Below are positions 47,201-61,400 of a DNA stretch of 64,000 nucleotides, piece after piece (position 1 is the first letter of the stretch; each line of letters begins with the position of its first letter). Source of the DNA: Lingula anatina (lineage: Eukaryota; Brachiopoda; Lingulata; Lingulida; Lingulidae); assembly GCF_001039355.2 (NCBI RefSeq), contig NW_019775945.1, positions 93,756 to 157,755 of the forward strand, in the 5' to 3' direction. The translations under genes and the position numbers were made by a program. Below the pieces are notes generated by a model. That model saw only the letters and a program-made list of their open reading frames with translations, did not search any database and was not told the DNA's origin.

Positions 47201-49304
47201 AGAATATTTTTCAATATTTTCAAGGTTCTTCTCACCACAAGAGAGCTCCAGACCCTCAGAGCGCAGTCAGTGCTGGGGCGGAAGCATCCAGTAATGGGTA
47301 TGTGGATACAGTGGAAATGGATTGGTTTTTTTGTATCAGTCAAATCTTGTATTACTGTATGCACAGTGAGTGCATAGCAGGGAAAAAGCATCCTCAGAAT
47401 TCAAAATCAGATATTTAGGGCTTCATGTTTTTTTTTCTCTTTCTGCAGAATGAATAATATAAATTTTGATTATCATTGTCTGATAACAGATGATATCATT
47501 ATGACAATTAGTGATCACAAAGTCATAACTATGTGCCAAACTTTCATCTTTTGTCAGAAGTTCTATCAAATTCATACAAAAATAACAACGTTCCTTGTCT
47601 TTTTGGTTATTACATTAATATTAGCATTTATTACAACAGTTCATTTTGTACAGGAATAATAGCAACAAATCTGTCAAACCTGACATAGCCACTGCAGAAG
47701 GCGATGACGCTGATGCGGAAGATGAGGATGAAGATGAAGAAGATGAGGAGGAAGAGGAGGTGAAGGCCCCCAACCAGTTGATTATGGAGGTAAATACTGT
47801 CCTCACCACAGGAACTGGTCTCACATAAAGTCTAGAATTTAGTCACATTTCGAAGTATAATCAAAATATAAGGTGTTTGTTCTATAAAATTGAAAGCAAT
47901 CTTTTCTTTTAGAATCATATAACCTGACAAAAAGTAAAACAGACATGCAAAGATATAACAATTTTAACTCTTTCGATAATACTTTCATCTTACAGTTCAA
48001 CAAGTTTTGCTGGTAAACTATGTATAGCACAGGAAAGAAAAGCCATTGCACAAAAAAGCTGTTCACTAAATTTTGAAAATCTTCTTCCAGTTTCTTCAAT
48101 GTGTGATGGAGCAAGATTACCCAAATGCAGCTAAACTCTGTCAGATGAGTAAGTGCATATAACAGAACATTTAAGAAATATGAGAGTTTTCAAGGGTTGA
48201 GAGTGCTTTTAAAAGGTATTTGAGAATACTGCACTTTATTTTTCTTTATGGAGTGCAGTTTTCATCATTTTGGGGATTCTGGGAAGGGGGAGAGGATTTG
48301 CTTCTCTTAAGCATCCTTGCATCCCATCCCTGTAATTTGCTTTCAAGCTTTAAAGACTTTAACATTCTCATTAAAACCCATTTCCAGTTCTCCTGTATGA
48401 GCCAGAACACCCCGAAGCTCTCATGTTCAAACCACTGATTGAAGAGAAGATGCAGCTTGGTAAGTCTCTCTTGTTCCTTTGTTTTTAAAACCAGATTCAG
48501 TTGATGAAATTATATTGTGAGTTGTGTCAAATATTTTATTTTGCACCACAGATTAATGAACCAGAATTTGTTGTAAAGTCCCATCACATTTCTTTTCCCA
48601 AGTGATTGTCATAATTTGTGATGTTGTCTGCTGTGTTTGTTTTCATGTGATTACCATATAAATATACAAAAATTGGTACATTTTTTTCGGAATTACATCG
48701 CTGAAAGTCTGTGTGAACTTAACATTCCTGAAAGAAGGTTAAAATCAATATTCTTTTTAATGTTTAGCTACCTAGATGGACATTCAAGTTATATTGGACA
48801 TGTTGTAGTGATCAGGTAGCGGCAGATTTTTGATATTCTGACATTTTACAGATGCAGAGGCCAGTTCTGAAGAGAGTGATGATGATGAGGATGACGACGA
48901 TGATGAAGACGACGATGATGACGACGATGATGATGATGATAGGTATAGGTATTTTTTATAGAAATATGCAGGTGCTGCACTTATGTTACCTTATTTTCTG
49001 TCACTGTCTATCAGGCCTGTTGTGTATGTCAGAAATTCCTGTTGTTAGAGCATGTGAACAGACATCCAACGTGTTCTCCATTTTCCTGTATGTACCAGAC
49101 TGTGACTCATCAGTTACGGTTCCAAATTTAACAAAATGGTGTGTTGTTTTTTGAAACTTAGTTTAAATCATCAAAATTGATTTCAATTTTCAATTTAGTT
49201 CTCCTGAAGAGTCAGAGGAGTCTGATGCAGATGAGGATGGGATAAAACCAGATTCAGGTATTGCCTCGGCCAGTGAAGACATGTCGAATGGACATAGACA
49301 CTAG
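44270..49304 (+). CDS. ERICH2: ERICH2-like glutamate-rich acidic protein
   Basis: Thirteen exons: 44270-44316, 45176-45197, 45470-45515, 45764-45824, 45991-46107, 46433-46498, 46777-46844, 47225-47297, 47654-47789, 48091-48148, 48388-48459, 48852-48942 and 49199-49304. All phases close, giving 320 residues. The N half is Ser/Gly/Arg-rich (MAHARSDSPLGSNARG at the start; WKAYEAQEEERLR at about 106-119). An acidic Asp/Glu run spans about 180-202. The conserved block follows at about 204-255: APNQLIMEFLQCVMEQDYP, KLCQMILLYEPEHPEA, then LIEEKMQL, with the same order as human ERICH2. Then come an Asp-rich tract and SPEESEESDADEDG. The first exon is inferred from Kozak context and a phase-2 donor matching exon 2; translation could instead start at the ATG at 45177. 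The function of ERICH2 is poorly defined. An (AATAT)n repeat lies in intron 1. Confidence 0.86.
44336..44377. repeat. (AATAT)n simple repeat
   Basis: Eight or so perfect five-base units, 20 bp after the donor of ERICH2-like exon 1. Confidence 0.95.
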
Positions 49305-50393
49305 CGCCAACTATAAACATGTAACAAAACTCTTTGTGATGGTGTCATTCATGATGATATGTATAACACTTTTGGAACTGTGACATAATTAATATCATAA
49401 TACGCAGACACTGGTGACATCTACTGGATTGACAGGAGATGCAGGAGAACCAAGACAGATGTTTAAGATTCAGGGAAGTGATATTTTAATTGATATCAGA
49501 TTCAATAGAAATATGATTTTAATTTTTAAGCTATGTTGTGTTAAATATTTCTTTCTTTATTATTTATTTATTTTTGTATTATTTTTTGTGTGGGTGGAAG
49601 ATTTTCATGCAGACACTGAATTTGTCCATTCTTGCAGCTATCACCAGTCTGTTGGTGTGGCTAGTGCGATGGAATGGCCATGCACTTTGTTTATCATTGG
49701 GAAACAGACACAGTTGTGTGTTTCTACTTGCTGGAGTCATCTTTATTAAATACATATATCAATTTTAATAAGAGGCTCAGTTGAATAATGTTCCATTTTT
49801 TTTTTTTTTTTTGCCTTTCTTATTGCTAAAATTTCAAGCATGTTTTTTTTTTTCATGCTTTGTCATCTCGTTTTAATTTGGTTTTAATGTTGGCAAATGT
49901 GTTTTAAGTAATGTCAAAACAAAAATGATTTGTTGAAACTATACATTGTCAATTATTATTATAATTATCTGATTTAAAATTAGACAGTGGGTTTAGTTGC
50001 CTGGATATACATGTACATGTATATAAAACCATATTTATGCATGTGTTAAAATCTTTTATTCATGATATATCTAAGTGCATTTTAAGATTGTTTTTTTTTC
50101 CAGTAGGATTCTGTAAAATACAGCATTCCGTCCATGCTGAACATGTTACATTAAGTGTTGTGCAAGAGTACTTTCTTGTATATGAACCTTCTTTTGTTGG
50201 AAAAAAGTGAGATTTTAAAAAAAGTAATTTCTGAAGTAAGGGGTTCCTTTAAGAAGATACATGTATATGGTCACATATTGTATTGGTTAATGTGACAACA
50301 ACACAAAATTTATAATAGCTTCTTAAGTCCTATTTGCATAATCATATATACATATCCATTTGTTTATAATATGACAGATTTATTGTTCAGTGA

Positions 50394-50399
50394 AATAAA
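50394..50399 (+). terminator. Candidate poly(A) signal of the ERICH2-like gene
   Basis: AATAAA about 1.1 kb after the stop codon; ATTAAA at 49745 is a nearer alternative. Confidence 0.35.
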
Positions 50400-50560
50400 C
50401 AAGTATTAACAAGGAGATGGAGTAGCATCATCACTGTAATATTTTTTAAAAGTGGTTTTTAAGTTAAAAGTTAAAGCTCAACTTACCTCCCAATACTGGA
50501 TTACAAGCAGCATTACCAACATATAAAATTTGATAATTAAAATTCAAAAATAAATGAAAC

Positions 50561-50597
50561 ATGAAATGAAATGAAATGAAATGAAATGAAATGAAAT
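50561..50597. repeat. (ATGAA)n simple repeat
   Basis: About seven five-base units. Confidence 0.9.
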
Positions 50598-52490
50598 TTG
50601 GGGTCAATAAGGGCAATAATTATGTCATTAAAATGGGTCCATGTCATGTTGATGTGAGTACAATTAAATTATTATCTTCTTTCACTCTAAGTACTTTATC
50701 AGGAACAGGAAAATCAAACCAGAAAACCAGACTGAGAATATCAAGAAAATACAGTGACATATCTAGGGTATGGCATGCAATGAACACATGTTGTGCTGTG
50801 AGAGTAACATACCGGGGGCGACACTGAGAGATTTTTATCGACTTCTAATCTTTCCATATGGAACATGTGTCCTTTCAGATCTTTTTTCCATCTAGATACA
50901 CCCCAGAGAAGTGAGTTTACTGATTAACTCATGGTTGTATGCCTTTATTGTTCAATGTTTACCCACAATCTGCACATCAGGGGTCAACTTGTTGATCATT
51001 ACCAGTACTTGATAAACGGCAGAGTCTAAACTGTAATTTCTAAGAACTGTGATTGTGGAAATACTACTTAAGTGGAATGATTTAATTCTTTTACTGAGAT
51101 ATTAAGTCACTAATAAGACATGTATCATGTACCATGTTTGCTTGTTTTTGTTAGAAATACGATTTGGTTGATCCTGCAATCTCTACACTTAATTCATCCT
51201 CAGGTCTAGAATTTTGAGGATGAAGAAAAAGGCAGGTGACCCCCCCCCCCCCCTTTACCCCTTTTTTTTTTTTTTTGTATGTTTATGCAAGAAGTTATAA
51301 GAGACTTCTTGGTTTATGGGTCACAAAAAGAGTGCTGAAATCCTTGATTGGGAATAGTGAGTCTGAGCTTACACAGTACCTGAATATGTAGAATGTGTTT
51401 ACTTAAGAACTAGGTGTTAAATGTTTCAGGTGTTAATTACATGTTGGAAAAAAAGATAAATTGTACTCAGAAATGCTTTATTATGTTAGCAGAATGTCAT
51501 AATGACTTATGATTGAAAAGATTTAGATGGAAAATGTTTGATAATTAAATGCCGTATCATAATTTGATATTGATACTGAGCAAAATTTAGGATATGGCAG
51601 ATCAAACGGCAACTTTGTTTAACTATAATAGATACATGGCCAATGAATCATTGCTCTAACTAAAATAAAATCTATAGCTGATAAATATGTTCATAGTCAT
51701 ATCGCGTCATTTGTCCCTGTGTTCACCAAGGTCATTTTCATAATGGAGGTTTAAGTATAAATTACATGTCTAAGTTTCCAAGTTAGTAACATTGGATCAT
51801 TGCTGTTGATCATAAATTAAATGAGATTAAAAAGAAAAAGAAAAAACTGTCATTGATTTTGTCAAAGCAGTATTTTTATACATTAGTCAAACTAGAAATT
51901 ATCACACAGTTGATTACACTAAAAAAGTCTTGCAAAATAAGGCACGAATAACTGCAATAGGACAAAAATAAAATGTTTCAAATTAAGAATAAGACAATAT
52001 GATGTTAGCAGCAGATAATTGCTGCTGTGCCACACAAAATCCACTGATGTCCCAATATCCCTGTACTTGCTGTGTGTCTTACACTGAATTTCTGTTATCA
52101 GCTTGTGCAAACACTTCAGGAGAGCAGGTCACAAACACTTTGTGATACTCTTATAGCAGTAGTTACCACACCAATGACTTATCGACCAGTGGGCCGCAAA
52201 AGAGGCAGACGTGTGTTCTCTAACTCAACAGTTATTTTTAAAACAGTGTTGTTTTTTTTTACCAGCCACTTGCTGAGGCTAATTGTTGGCAGTTGGTGGT
52301 TTGTTCAGTGTTGTTTTCACAGATGTTTATTTCACATTTGTTTTGTTAAATATTTACCACCATTCATTTTATAGTACACGTTGAACTTATTATCAGCCAA
52401 AGAGAGGAGTTAACTTTATGATTTTGTAGTGCAGATCATATACAGACTTGGATATTGTTTAAGCCTGTGCCATTGTGGCTTGACTTCAAG

Positions 52491-55400
52491 ATGAAGGTTT
52501 CTCTGAGAATGGTGGTCGTTTTGATCTGTGCCACATCTTGTCAAGTTTCTGGAGTGGGTGCAAGCAATGAAACAACCAGTAACTATTCATTATTATATCA
52601 TATTGCTCTTTTTATTATTTTCATGAATGTATTTTCTTTCATTATTTTGTAAAGCAGCAGTGACTTAATCTAAATTGACAATTTGTATGTCTCAACTTGA
52701 AGGATATAATGACCGATTTCATTTTCCAATTTGAAAATTTTATTATTATTATTTTTTAGTATACTGGATACTAATCAATGATTTTTAAAGCAAAGCAGTC
52801 TTTATGTAGTCATCTCTAAATGTTAATATACATATTTCGTCTTTTCGACTTGCTCTATAAAATTGGGATAGATCAATTATCTTTAACAACTTTGATTTGT
52901 GTGATGATACTTAATATACGTACATTACAAGGTACAACCCTGGCTACAACTGAGCCTTCTCCAGTGACTACAAAGGGGACTACAGATATAACTGCAACAA
53001 CTGAAATAACTACAACTACACAAAAGGGGAACGACTCTGAAACAAATAAATCAAAAAATGTTACTAAATCAATGAGCACTTCTGAGACAGTTCCTACAAC
53101 AGTACCTCCTACTTCTGACAGCAGTAAGGCAATCACTCCAGGATTGAATGAATCTGAATCCAAAAATACTGGATCACCTTCAGTGACAACTGTTGGGAGG
53201 ATATCTTCTGTTGGGGTGACAGTGACAACGTCCCTAAACACGTCAGCAGGGAAACCTGTGTCTGCAGTCACAACTTCTTCCTCCCTTGAGATGACAACTA
53301 GAAACTCTTCAGAGAAGTCCACTGGTAAGTTTGTAAACCAGTGTGCAGTGCATGAATATTATTTTCTTTTAACATTCTTCATTAATTTTAGAAATCAAAT
53401 TTCATTAAATTGTGAACTGAAGATGAATTTTTGAATAAATATTTTACAAATTTTTTCACTGTGAATTGTATCTTGAAAAACTTCATATCTGCTCTGTCTG
53501 ATAGATGACAAAACTTTTGAAACATGATGTTATAAGTAACACTTTACTTGAAAAATATAAACTTTTAAATTAGTAACTGAAAATTATCATGGAAAATAGA
53601 TTCCTTTTTGTCAGATGTTTTAAAATTTTGTGCATTAAGATAACATTGATTTATTTTATCATTAGGAACAAGTGCAGGTTCTACTCCCAGTGAGACCTCC
53701 ATAGGTCCATCAACCCCGTCATCATCAGCTACTAATGGTTTGGATAGCACAGGTAAAAGTCTTTGAACTCAATCATTTTGGGAAAACAAATTTTAGCTAA
53801 TTTTTTTCTTTTTTTGTGTGTGTGGGGAGAACTTTTACACTTCAGTGACAGATGCCTTTTTTACATGATCTGAAGGTATTATTATGTTTTAAAGTACCCA
53901 AATTAATGCTTTATATCTTGCAAGATCAATATCCAGCAATTTTGAAAGGGGTTCTTTTTCTGAAAAAGTAGACATTTTACCATGAAACCTTTGTATATCA
54001 AAATTTTTCCGGAGCAGACCTTTTTTCCAGTTATTGGCCTGTCTTGGACAAATAAAACATTTTCCCAAAGCTCCCTTCTAATATTATTAAAACAAGTTTA
54101 TTTTAAACTATAGGCCCTACTGCTAGTGATACCTCAATAGGTTCATCAACCAAGTCACCATCAACTTCTGTGGCTGTGGAGAGCACAGGTAAATTATAAT
54201 TACATGTACAGTTATTCTTTCAACTCAGTCATTTTGAAAAAAACAAAGCTTGATTAATACTTTTTACATTTCTTTTTTCTGAAGGGGGGTGAACAATTAC
54301 ATTCTGACATGATTTTAATTTTAAAAGGTAAAAGGTAGATGAAAACGTATTAGAAAAGAGAGATACAAGGACTCTCCATTCTACAACTAAATGTTAGCTG
54401 TTACAGTTTAAGTGGTCTGTAATGAGTTTAAAAGTTTTAATATGATAAGCCTTCAGTCATACTTAAAGCCCAATTATCATGTCCCAATGTGTCTCACTCG
54501 ATCAGCTCAAGTACATGTACTATGTTTATCCCAAGTAACATACTCTGGAGGATGGAGTATTATGGAGTATATTGTATCTGAGTTCTTGTTTCAATCTTGA
54601 AATTTTTCATTCAAAATTTGAAATATAATGTAATTAGTTGAAAAATATAAACTTTTTAATTAGTAACCGAAAATTATCATGGAAAATAGATTCCTCTATG
54701 TCAGATGTTTTAAAATTTCATGCATTAAGATGCAATTTAAAATCATAAATGAAAATAACATTGATTTATTTTATCATTAGGTTCTACTCCCAGTGAGACC
54801 TCCATAGGTCCATCAACCCCACCATCATCAGCTACTAATGGTTTGGATAGCACAGGTAAAAATCTTTGAACTCAATCATTTTGGGAAAACAAATTTTAGC
54901 TAATTTTTTCTTTTTTTGTGTGTGGGGAGAACTTTTACACTTTAGTTACAGATGCCTTTTTTTACATGATCTGAAGGTATTATTATGTTTTAAAGTACCA
55001 AAATTAATGCTTTATATCTTGCAAGATCTATAGCCAGCAATTTTGAAAGGGGTTCTTTTTCTGAAAAAGTAGACATTTTACCATGAAACCTTTGTATATT
55101 AAAATTTTTCCAGAGCAGACCTTTTTTCCAGCTATTGGCCTGTCTTGGACGGATAAATCATTTTCCCAAAGCTCCCTTCTAATATTATTAAAACAAGTTT
55201 ATTTTAAAATATAGGCCCTACTGCTAGTGATACCTCAATAGGTTCAACAACCAAGTCACCATCAACTTCTGTGGCTGCAGAGAGCACAGGTAAATTATAA
55301 TTACATGTACAGTTATTCTTTCAACTCAGTCATTTTGAAAAAAACAAAGCTTGATTAATACTTTTTACATTTCATTTTTCTGAAGGGGGGTGAACAATTA

Positions 55401-58400
55401 CATTCTGACATGATTTTAATTTTAAAAGGTAAAAGATAGCTGAAAACGTATTAGAAAAGAGAGATACAAGGACTCTCCATTCTACAGCTAAATGTTAGCT
55501 GTTACAGTTTAAGTGGTTAGTAATGAGTTTTCAAATGATAATCCTTCAGTCATACTTACAGCCAGATTATCATATCCCATTGTGTCTCACTCAGCTCAAG
55601 TACATGTACTGTGTTTATCCCGAGTAATCTGCTCTGGAGGATGGAGTATCATATCTGAGGTCTAGTTTTGGTCTTAAAATTTTTCATTCAAAATTTGAAA
55701 TATAATGTAATAAGTGGAAATTTTCAAACACCTCCCTCATCCAAGTACTTCTAAAGATGTATAGTTTTTAAGTTACTAACAAAGATATTCTTTCTGACCT
55801 AAATTCCCTTAAATATATAAATATCAAATATTAAAAACATTTTCATTCAAATATCAAACTTTTTATGCATTACTAAAAATATTGTTTTGGAGAATGTCAT
55901 GATTTTTTAATTCAGAATATTATTGCTTTACATATCTATTTGTTTATTATCATTTTATTTGAATTTGATACATAATAACAACAACACTTGAAGAGGAATA
56001 TTGTGACTGAAGCAAGAACTCTTGTCTCTCAAGAATTTGTCATGTTTTGTGAGACCATTTTGAACAGTTCATACTTATTACACTCTGTTTTTAGCTACTG
56101 TATTATCATGCTACAATTGGTTACTTTTCTTAAGTAGACATCCAGTGATTGTATCTTATGGGGTTATGCTGAGAGAAATTTAAACCTTTTAAGAAATAAG
56201 ATAAGTATTAACATACATTAATGGCCACCTCCCTAAAGTTGCCTTACATGTGAGTTCTCAGAATTAGCACTTCAGAGTGATTAAGTTGATAAGTTACATG
56301 TACCTAAACAAAATAAAAGTTATGAATAATTTAATTTAATTGGTTTTGACAAATGCACCACAAGAAAGAATTAACGAAAATTCAATACATTTATGTCATG
56401 GTTAGTCCTCTCTTTCTTTGAGTAAAATAATAATAAAACAACTGAAAATCTCCACAATATTAAGCTTGTATATTGTCATCAAACATAAAAACCACAATGC
56501 ACAATGTCTCACACAGGACTTTACCCATAAACAACTTTGAGATTCAGATTGTTAAGTGATGAAAGAGACCGAAGTCAACCTACATACTAACACAAACAAG
56601 ATATCTTAAGTTTGTGGACCTCAGACTGATGTTTGTGATGTACAGAATTATTGATAATAGAGGATGATAATAGAAAGGATGTGCACTGGTGGGGTGGGGC
56701 TGGGGCACAGATATACGAATAACTTGCTTCACTAAATTTGATGTCTTTGCATATGTAAGATATTTGACAGAAAGTATATTTCTAGGAAACAGGGATGAAG
56801 AATTTGTTTGGTATTGTCTCTTTTTAATTGTCATTCCCATCTGATTATATTTAATAATTTTTTTAGAAAAGTCTACAAGCAAATTCTGAATCTAAAGGGG
56901 TGGGGGTAACTGTGCACTGTGGTCTTAAATTCAGCATTTTATACCTCAGCCATATCATCCAGTCAATAAATCATCAAACCAGACTTGTCAAGATCAAGGA
57001 AGTATTTTTCAACAGCACACGTACCTCCCCACTTGGGTCAACCAAGACGTGATAAGAAAACTATTGATCTCCATGGTGAAAAAATATAATTACCTTTTTC
57101 CTCTGCCTCTTTTTGATTTAATCTTTTTATTGAAGCAAGTAGGATGCTGTGTAGTTCTGGAATGTTTGTTATCTGATATCACATGAATGGGGTAGCAGGG
57201 ATTTATGACCAATTAATCAGTTGGGAGGAGGGAATGATATATGCTGCCTTGGACACATGACTAAAAGGGTATTCAGAACATAGGACTAACAGATCCACGG
57301 ATCAAATATGGCGACCCACTTGAATGCTTGTTGATAATCCTTGCGGGGAATCTATTCAGTGTCTATAATCAGGAATTAAGCAACAAGTTTTTTAGTGGGT
57401 CACCATATTTGATCGGTGATTCTGTTAGTCTGTTATATATTCTTAATGCACTCTAAGGCCATATATTCACACCAGTGTGAACTAACTAGTCCGCAGATCA
57501 AATATGCCCAGCCCACTTGAATGCTTGTTGCATAATACCTGCGGGGGATCTATTCATTATGTATAAGGGGATTTGATGGCAAGTGGGTCGCCATATTTAA
57601 TCCACAGACTACTTAGACCCCATTCCCACAGATTTTAGATTGATCTATCCCCGTGGGGAGTCTCACTAGATTACTGTCAGCTGGCTTAAATGTCTGTCCC
57701 GCCTACTAAAAGCTGTAAAGGGGTAATTAACTTCGTGGGCAGTCGGCTGACAGTAATTTAGCGTGAACCCCCAGGGAATTAGGTTGATCTAGTTGGATCA
57801 ATCTAAATCTCTGGGAATGCGCTCTTAGTCCGCTGTTTTGATCACAGCCGTTTTAAACTTTTTAAATGCTGATACTTTTGTATACTTCTACAAACAAAAT
57901 TTTAATTGGAGACGGAAGGAAGTATCATTTCCTTTTTACACCAAAAATAAAAATTACAGTTTTGATTTTTAATAGTCAATTAATATAGATATACAAATGA
58001 ACTTGTCATGTTTCAATTAACATTTCAGAAACAGACAAGTTTCTTTTTTTTTTTTTTACTAAAATGCAAATCAGACTTTGGTTTCTTACAGTAATAAATA
58101 AATCCGAAAGTCTCCTATTTATTCATGTGTTTACATGGACATATGTACTGGTACCAGTATTTTGCCTCAGTGTTGCTTACATTCACTTTCTTCATTAAGT
58201 CCTAGCTAGGTCATACATGAGCATGTCCATGTAGTAATCTCTATACTGCAAACTTTTAGATTAATTTCTTTAAATTAATGCCCATTTAATTTCAGCAGGT
58301 CAATTAATCATGATAACTTTCATGAACACAATTTTTTTATTATGTGGGCAATACTTTGTTGCTTTTTAAAAGAATTTATGGTATCCACCTTCAGATTCTT

Positions 58401-61400
58401 TGGTACTGAAGGACAAGCAGAATTACAGCTTTTAGAATTTGAAAATATTGTGTTCATAACAGAATAAGAAGAATAAAAACACTTAAAAATTCATGTACTT
58501 CTTTTCAAGTTGTATAGCCTATGTTAGTGTGTAGAATTGGCAGCCTTGTATCAGACCATTATAGATGAAATGGGTGTGAGCTACACTAGGCAAACAAGGT
58601 TAACTGATAAGGATATTTACACCTATTCAGAACAAAAGGCACATTTCCACATCACCAAAGACTGGTGCACCCATAAAACAAGCCTGGTTCGTAACAGTTT
58701 TGAGACAGATTTGTACAGAAAAAATATGCATGAAGCAATTTTTTTCAAAGGAAGTTCTGGCACTACATTTACTTGAATAATGATGCAGATGGATTCATAT
58801 TTTAAAATAAATATATTAGCGTAAAACTTGTTCAAACCTGATGGACCAGTTGGTCTGCATGTGTAAATGCTCCCTATATCTTGCAAACTGATTTAGGGCA
58901 GGAACACCAAGTCTTAGAGCAATGTTCAAATGGTTGGTTTACCATTTATTTGTTGACAGTTCTTGGATGGGAATTTGTAACTTTGTTAATGTGTATCTTA
59001 CATTGGTAATCTATTAATTTTTGTCTTGTTTTGGACAGTTTTTTATTCAATATAAAGCTATTTTCTTGAAGTCTGATCTAAACCTTTATCATATGGATAT
59101 GCAGTCAACATATATTAATATCTAAGATGAATCAATTTGAATCAACCACATTAGTATTTTGATTAAAATTACCAAAAGTTTTTTTAAAATAACTGATCAT
59201 TATTGAATTATCCCAACCCCTTGGAGATAAAACATTTTACCATTTAAGGAATCATAAAAAAGAATAAAAATAAAAAGTGGAAAAATAAAATAAATGATGT
59301 TGCCTTTCCTTCTCTCACAAATAGGCTAGGTCAACGTATAAAAATGTATAAAATTAAATAAGCAAAGATTGGGAATTCATATGATATAGTCATCTTGCTC
59401 CAAAATGATCTCCTGTTAGATTAATGTAATTTGTATAAATATATAATTTGGAGGCCATTGTCAAAAAGTGTTTCCTATATTTTTCTGTGTTTTTGTTGAT
59501 TGAATATATCCAACATTTTTATGTGACCTGCCTTTATTTTCAAGAGCACATTGAGAAGGGGCATTAATTTAATGGGAAGACTAAATGCTTGCCTTAGGAC
59601 ATTAACTGGTGCAGTGCAATGCTTTTCTGCTTCATTTGGAATAGAAAACATGTTTTAAATGTGGGTGTTGGTTTACCCCTATTTACTCTTTAATATGAAG
59701 TTCGATTTTTTACTTCTTTTAATGTCACATTAAATAAGAACTGGGTCAGTCTGAATAAAAGTCCTTTTAAGTTAAACTTTATTATTTTTTAATAACCTGA
59801 AGCATATGCTACGTAGTGTGTTTGTGTGCGTCTCTTTTTATCAAATTTTTTACAATATCTTTTTCAATGTAATTATTTATCTGCTTATTTATTTTTTAAA
59901 AAATTACCAGAAGAATTTTTCCATAATTCAGGTCTTATGATCTGAGGTTGATCTGCATTAAGGCTCTTCTAGCCACCACATGTACTGAACCTGTTTCCCT
60001 GTAAACTATGTCCATTTAATCCATAATGCATGGTTCTTGAACAGCCACATTTGATGTTTTATTGTGCAATGATTATTTACTTATTTATCTAATTACTGAA
60101 AGAATTATTCTATAACTCAGATGTTCTCAAGGTTGATCATTGTTAAGACCGTTCAAGCCGCCACATGTACAGTACCTGTTGCCCTTACAGCAACTGTAAA
60201 TTATGGCCATATATATTGGCAGTTTTTGTACTGCTGCATTTGATGTTATCCCTTTTTTAACTGGCAGAACATTGGTCTTTTATTTCAGACCAAATTTTTA
60301 GTCTTAATTTCAGAATTAATCTGCACTACAAGTAGTCAACTCTATCTTCTTCTTTCAGTGAACCCATGCAGTAATGTCAAATGTGTCAATGGTGGTACCT
60401 GTGATAGTGGGGTGTGTAAATGTGCAACTGGATTTACAGGTGTAGACTGCTCTACAGGTACATCTTTATAAATATCAGAGTCATAAGAGACCATGAGAGT
60501 GTGAAATAAACCTTTAGCTTATACAAATAAAAATGCTTTTCATGTTTAACTAAGGCAGTTATTTAAGATTTATTCCTGGAATGGTGTTTAAATGAATTAT
60601 ACTACTGTTAATATCATTATGACTGTTATTATCAACATGTTGTAGATAATGATAACAGTAATGATAATCACATAAGTGTTAAAGCATATCTTTTGTCTCA
60701 ACAGATTCATATCCTCCATTTCTCTTTCATAAAGATAATTTATATGTTAAAAACATCCCTGCACAGCATGGATGTTGATGTGTGTAAGTGTATGCACGTG
60801 CATGTTTATGTGCTTTTTAGATATTCCGGCACATTCAAAAGCAACTTCCTATAAAGTTAAACAAAGCATGACATATGCCCTCATTCAATAATTATCAGAT
60901 TGCTGTAGAATTTATTTTCAATTAAACATTTAAACAATTCCTGAACATTGCAGAAATTGATGAATGTAAAAGCAACCCTTGTGAGGATCCATTGGCATAT
61001 TGTAAAAACACCATTGGAGGCCATGAATGTCTATGTCTGCCTGCTTACTTTAAGGAGAATGATACAGATGTGTGCAAGAAACGTAAGAACATTCTTACAA
61101 TCAAGATATCATTTTTATAATAATAATAATAATAATTTATTGAGCACTAAAATGTTTCAGTACATTTTACAGGCCCTCTAAACTACTTGTGTTATACATA
61201 CATGTAATATATATCTAGACCTATTATCATACTTATGTGATATCAGTCTTACAAACGTAAATGCAATTACATGTTTCATAGTTACATTATATACATAATA
61301 TACGTAATCTACAGTAACCAGTGGAAATATTACAGCAATTTGCAAAACAAAAATAATACCTAAGATAATTTTTAAAAGATTTGTTAGGCTTGATACAAAG

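Larger units (their letters stand above)
49305..52490. other. ERICH2 3' untranslated sequence and intergenic region
   Basis: ATTAAA at 49745-49750 and AATAAA at 50394-50399 are candidate poly(A) signals. An (ATGAA)n tract spans 50561-50597. A 100-residue open frame at 52072-52374 has no recognisable domain and could be leader sequence of the next gene. Nothing else coding is seen. Confidence 0.45.
55721..60358 (+). other. Long intron of the mucin-like gene
   Basis: No coding exon is supported. It holds three inverted-repeat elements (57284-57824) and an imperfect 190-bp tandem repeat (59881-60252). An open frame at 58537-58776 lacks splice sites of the right phase and any Ser/Thr bias. Confidence 0.45.

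Noticed and set aside
47621-47824. Minus-strand frame with a long poly-Ser run
   Set aside because: Antisense of the Asp/Glu tract of the ERICH2-like gene.
52873-53322. 149-residue minus-strand frame opposite the mucin exon
   Set aside because: It is the antisense of the Thr-rich exon 2; Val/Val/Ser runs are the complement of Thr codons.
58537-58776. 79-residue open frame on the plus strand inside the mucin intron
   Set aside because: No matching acceptor/donor phase (gene exons are phase 1), no Ser/Thr or Cys bias, no recognised family.
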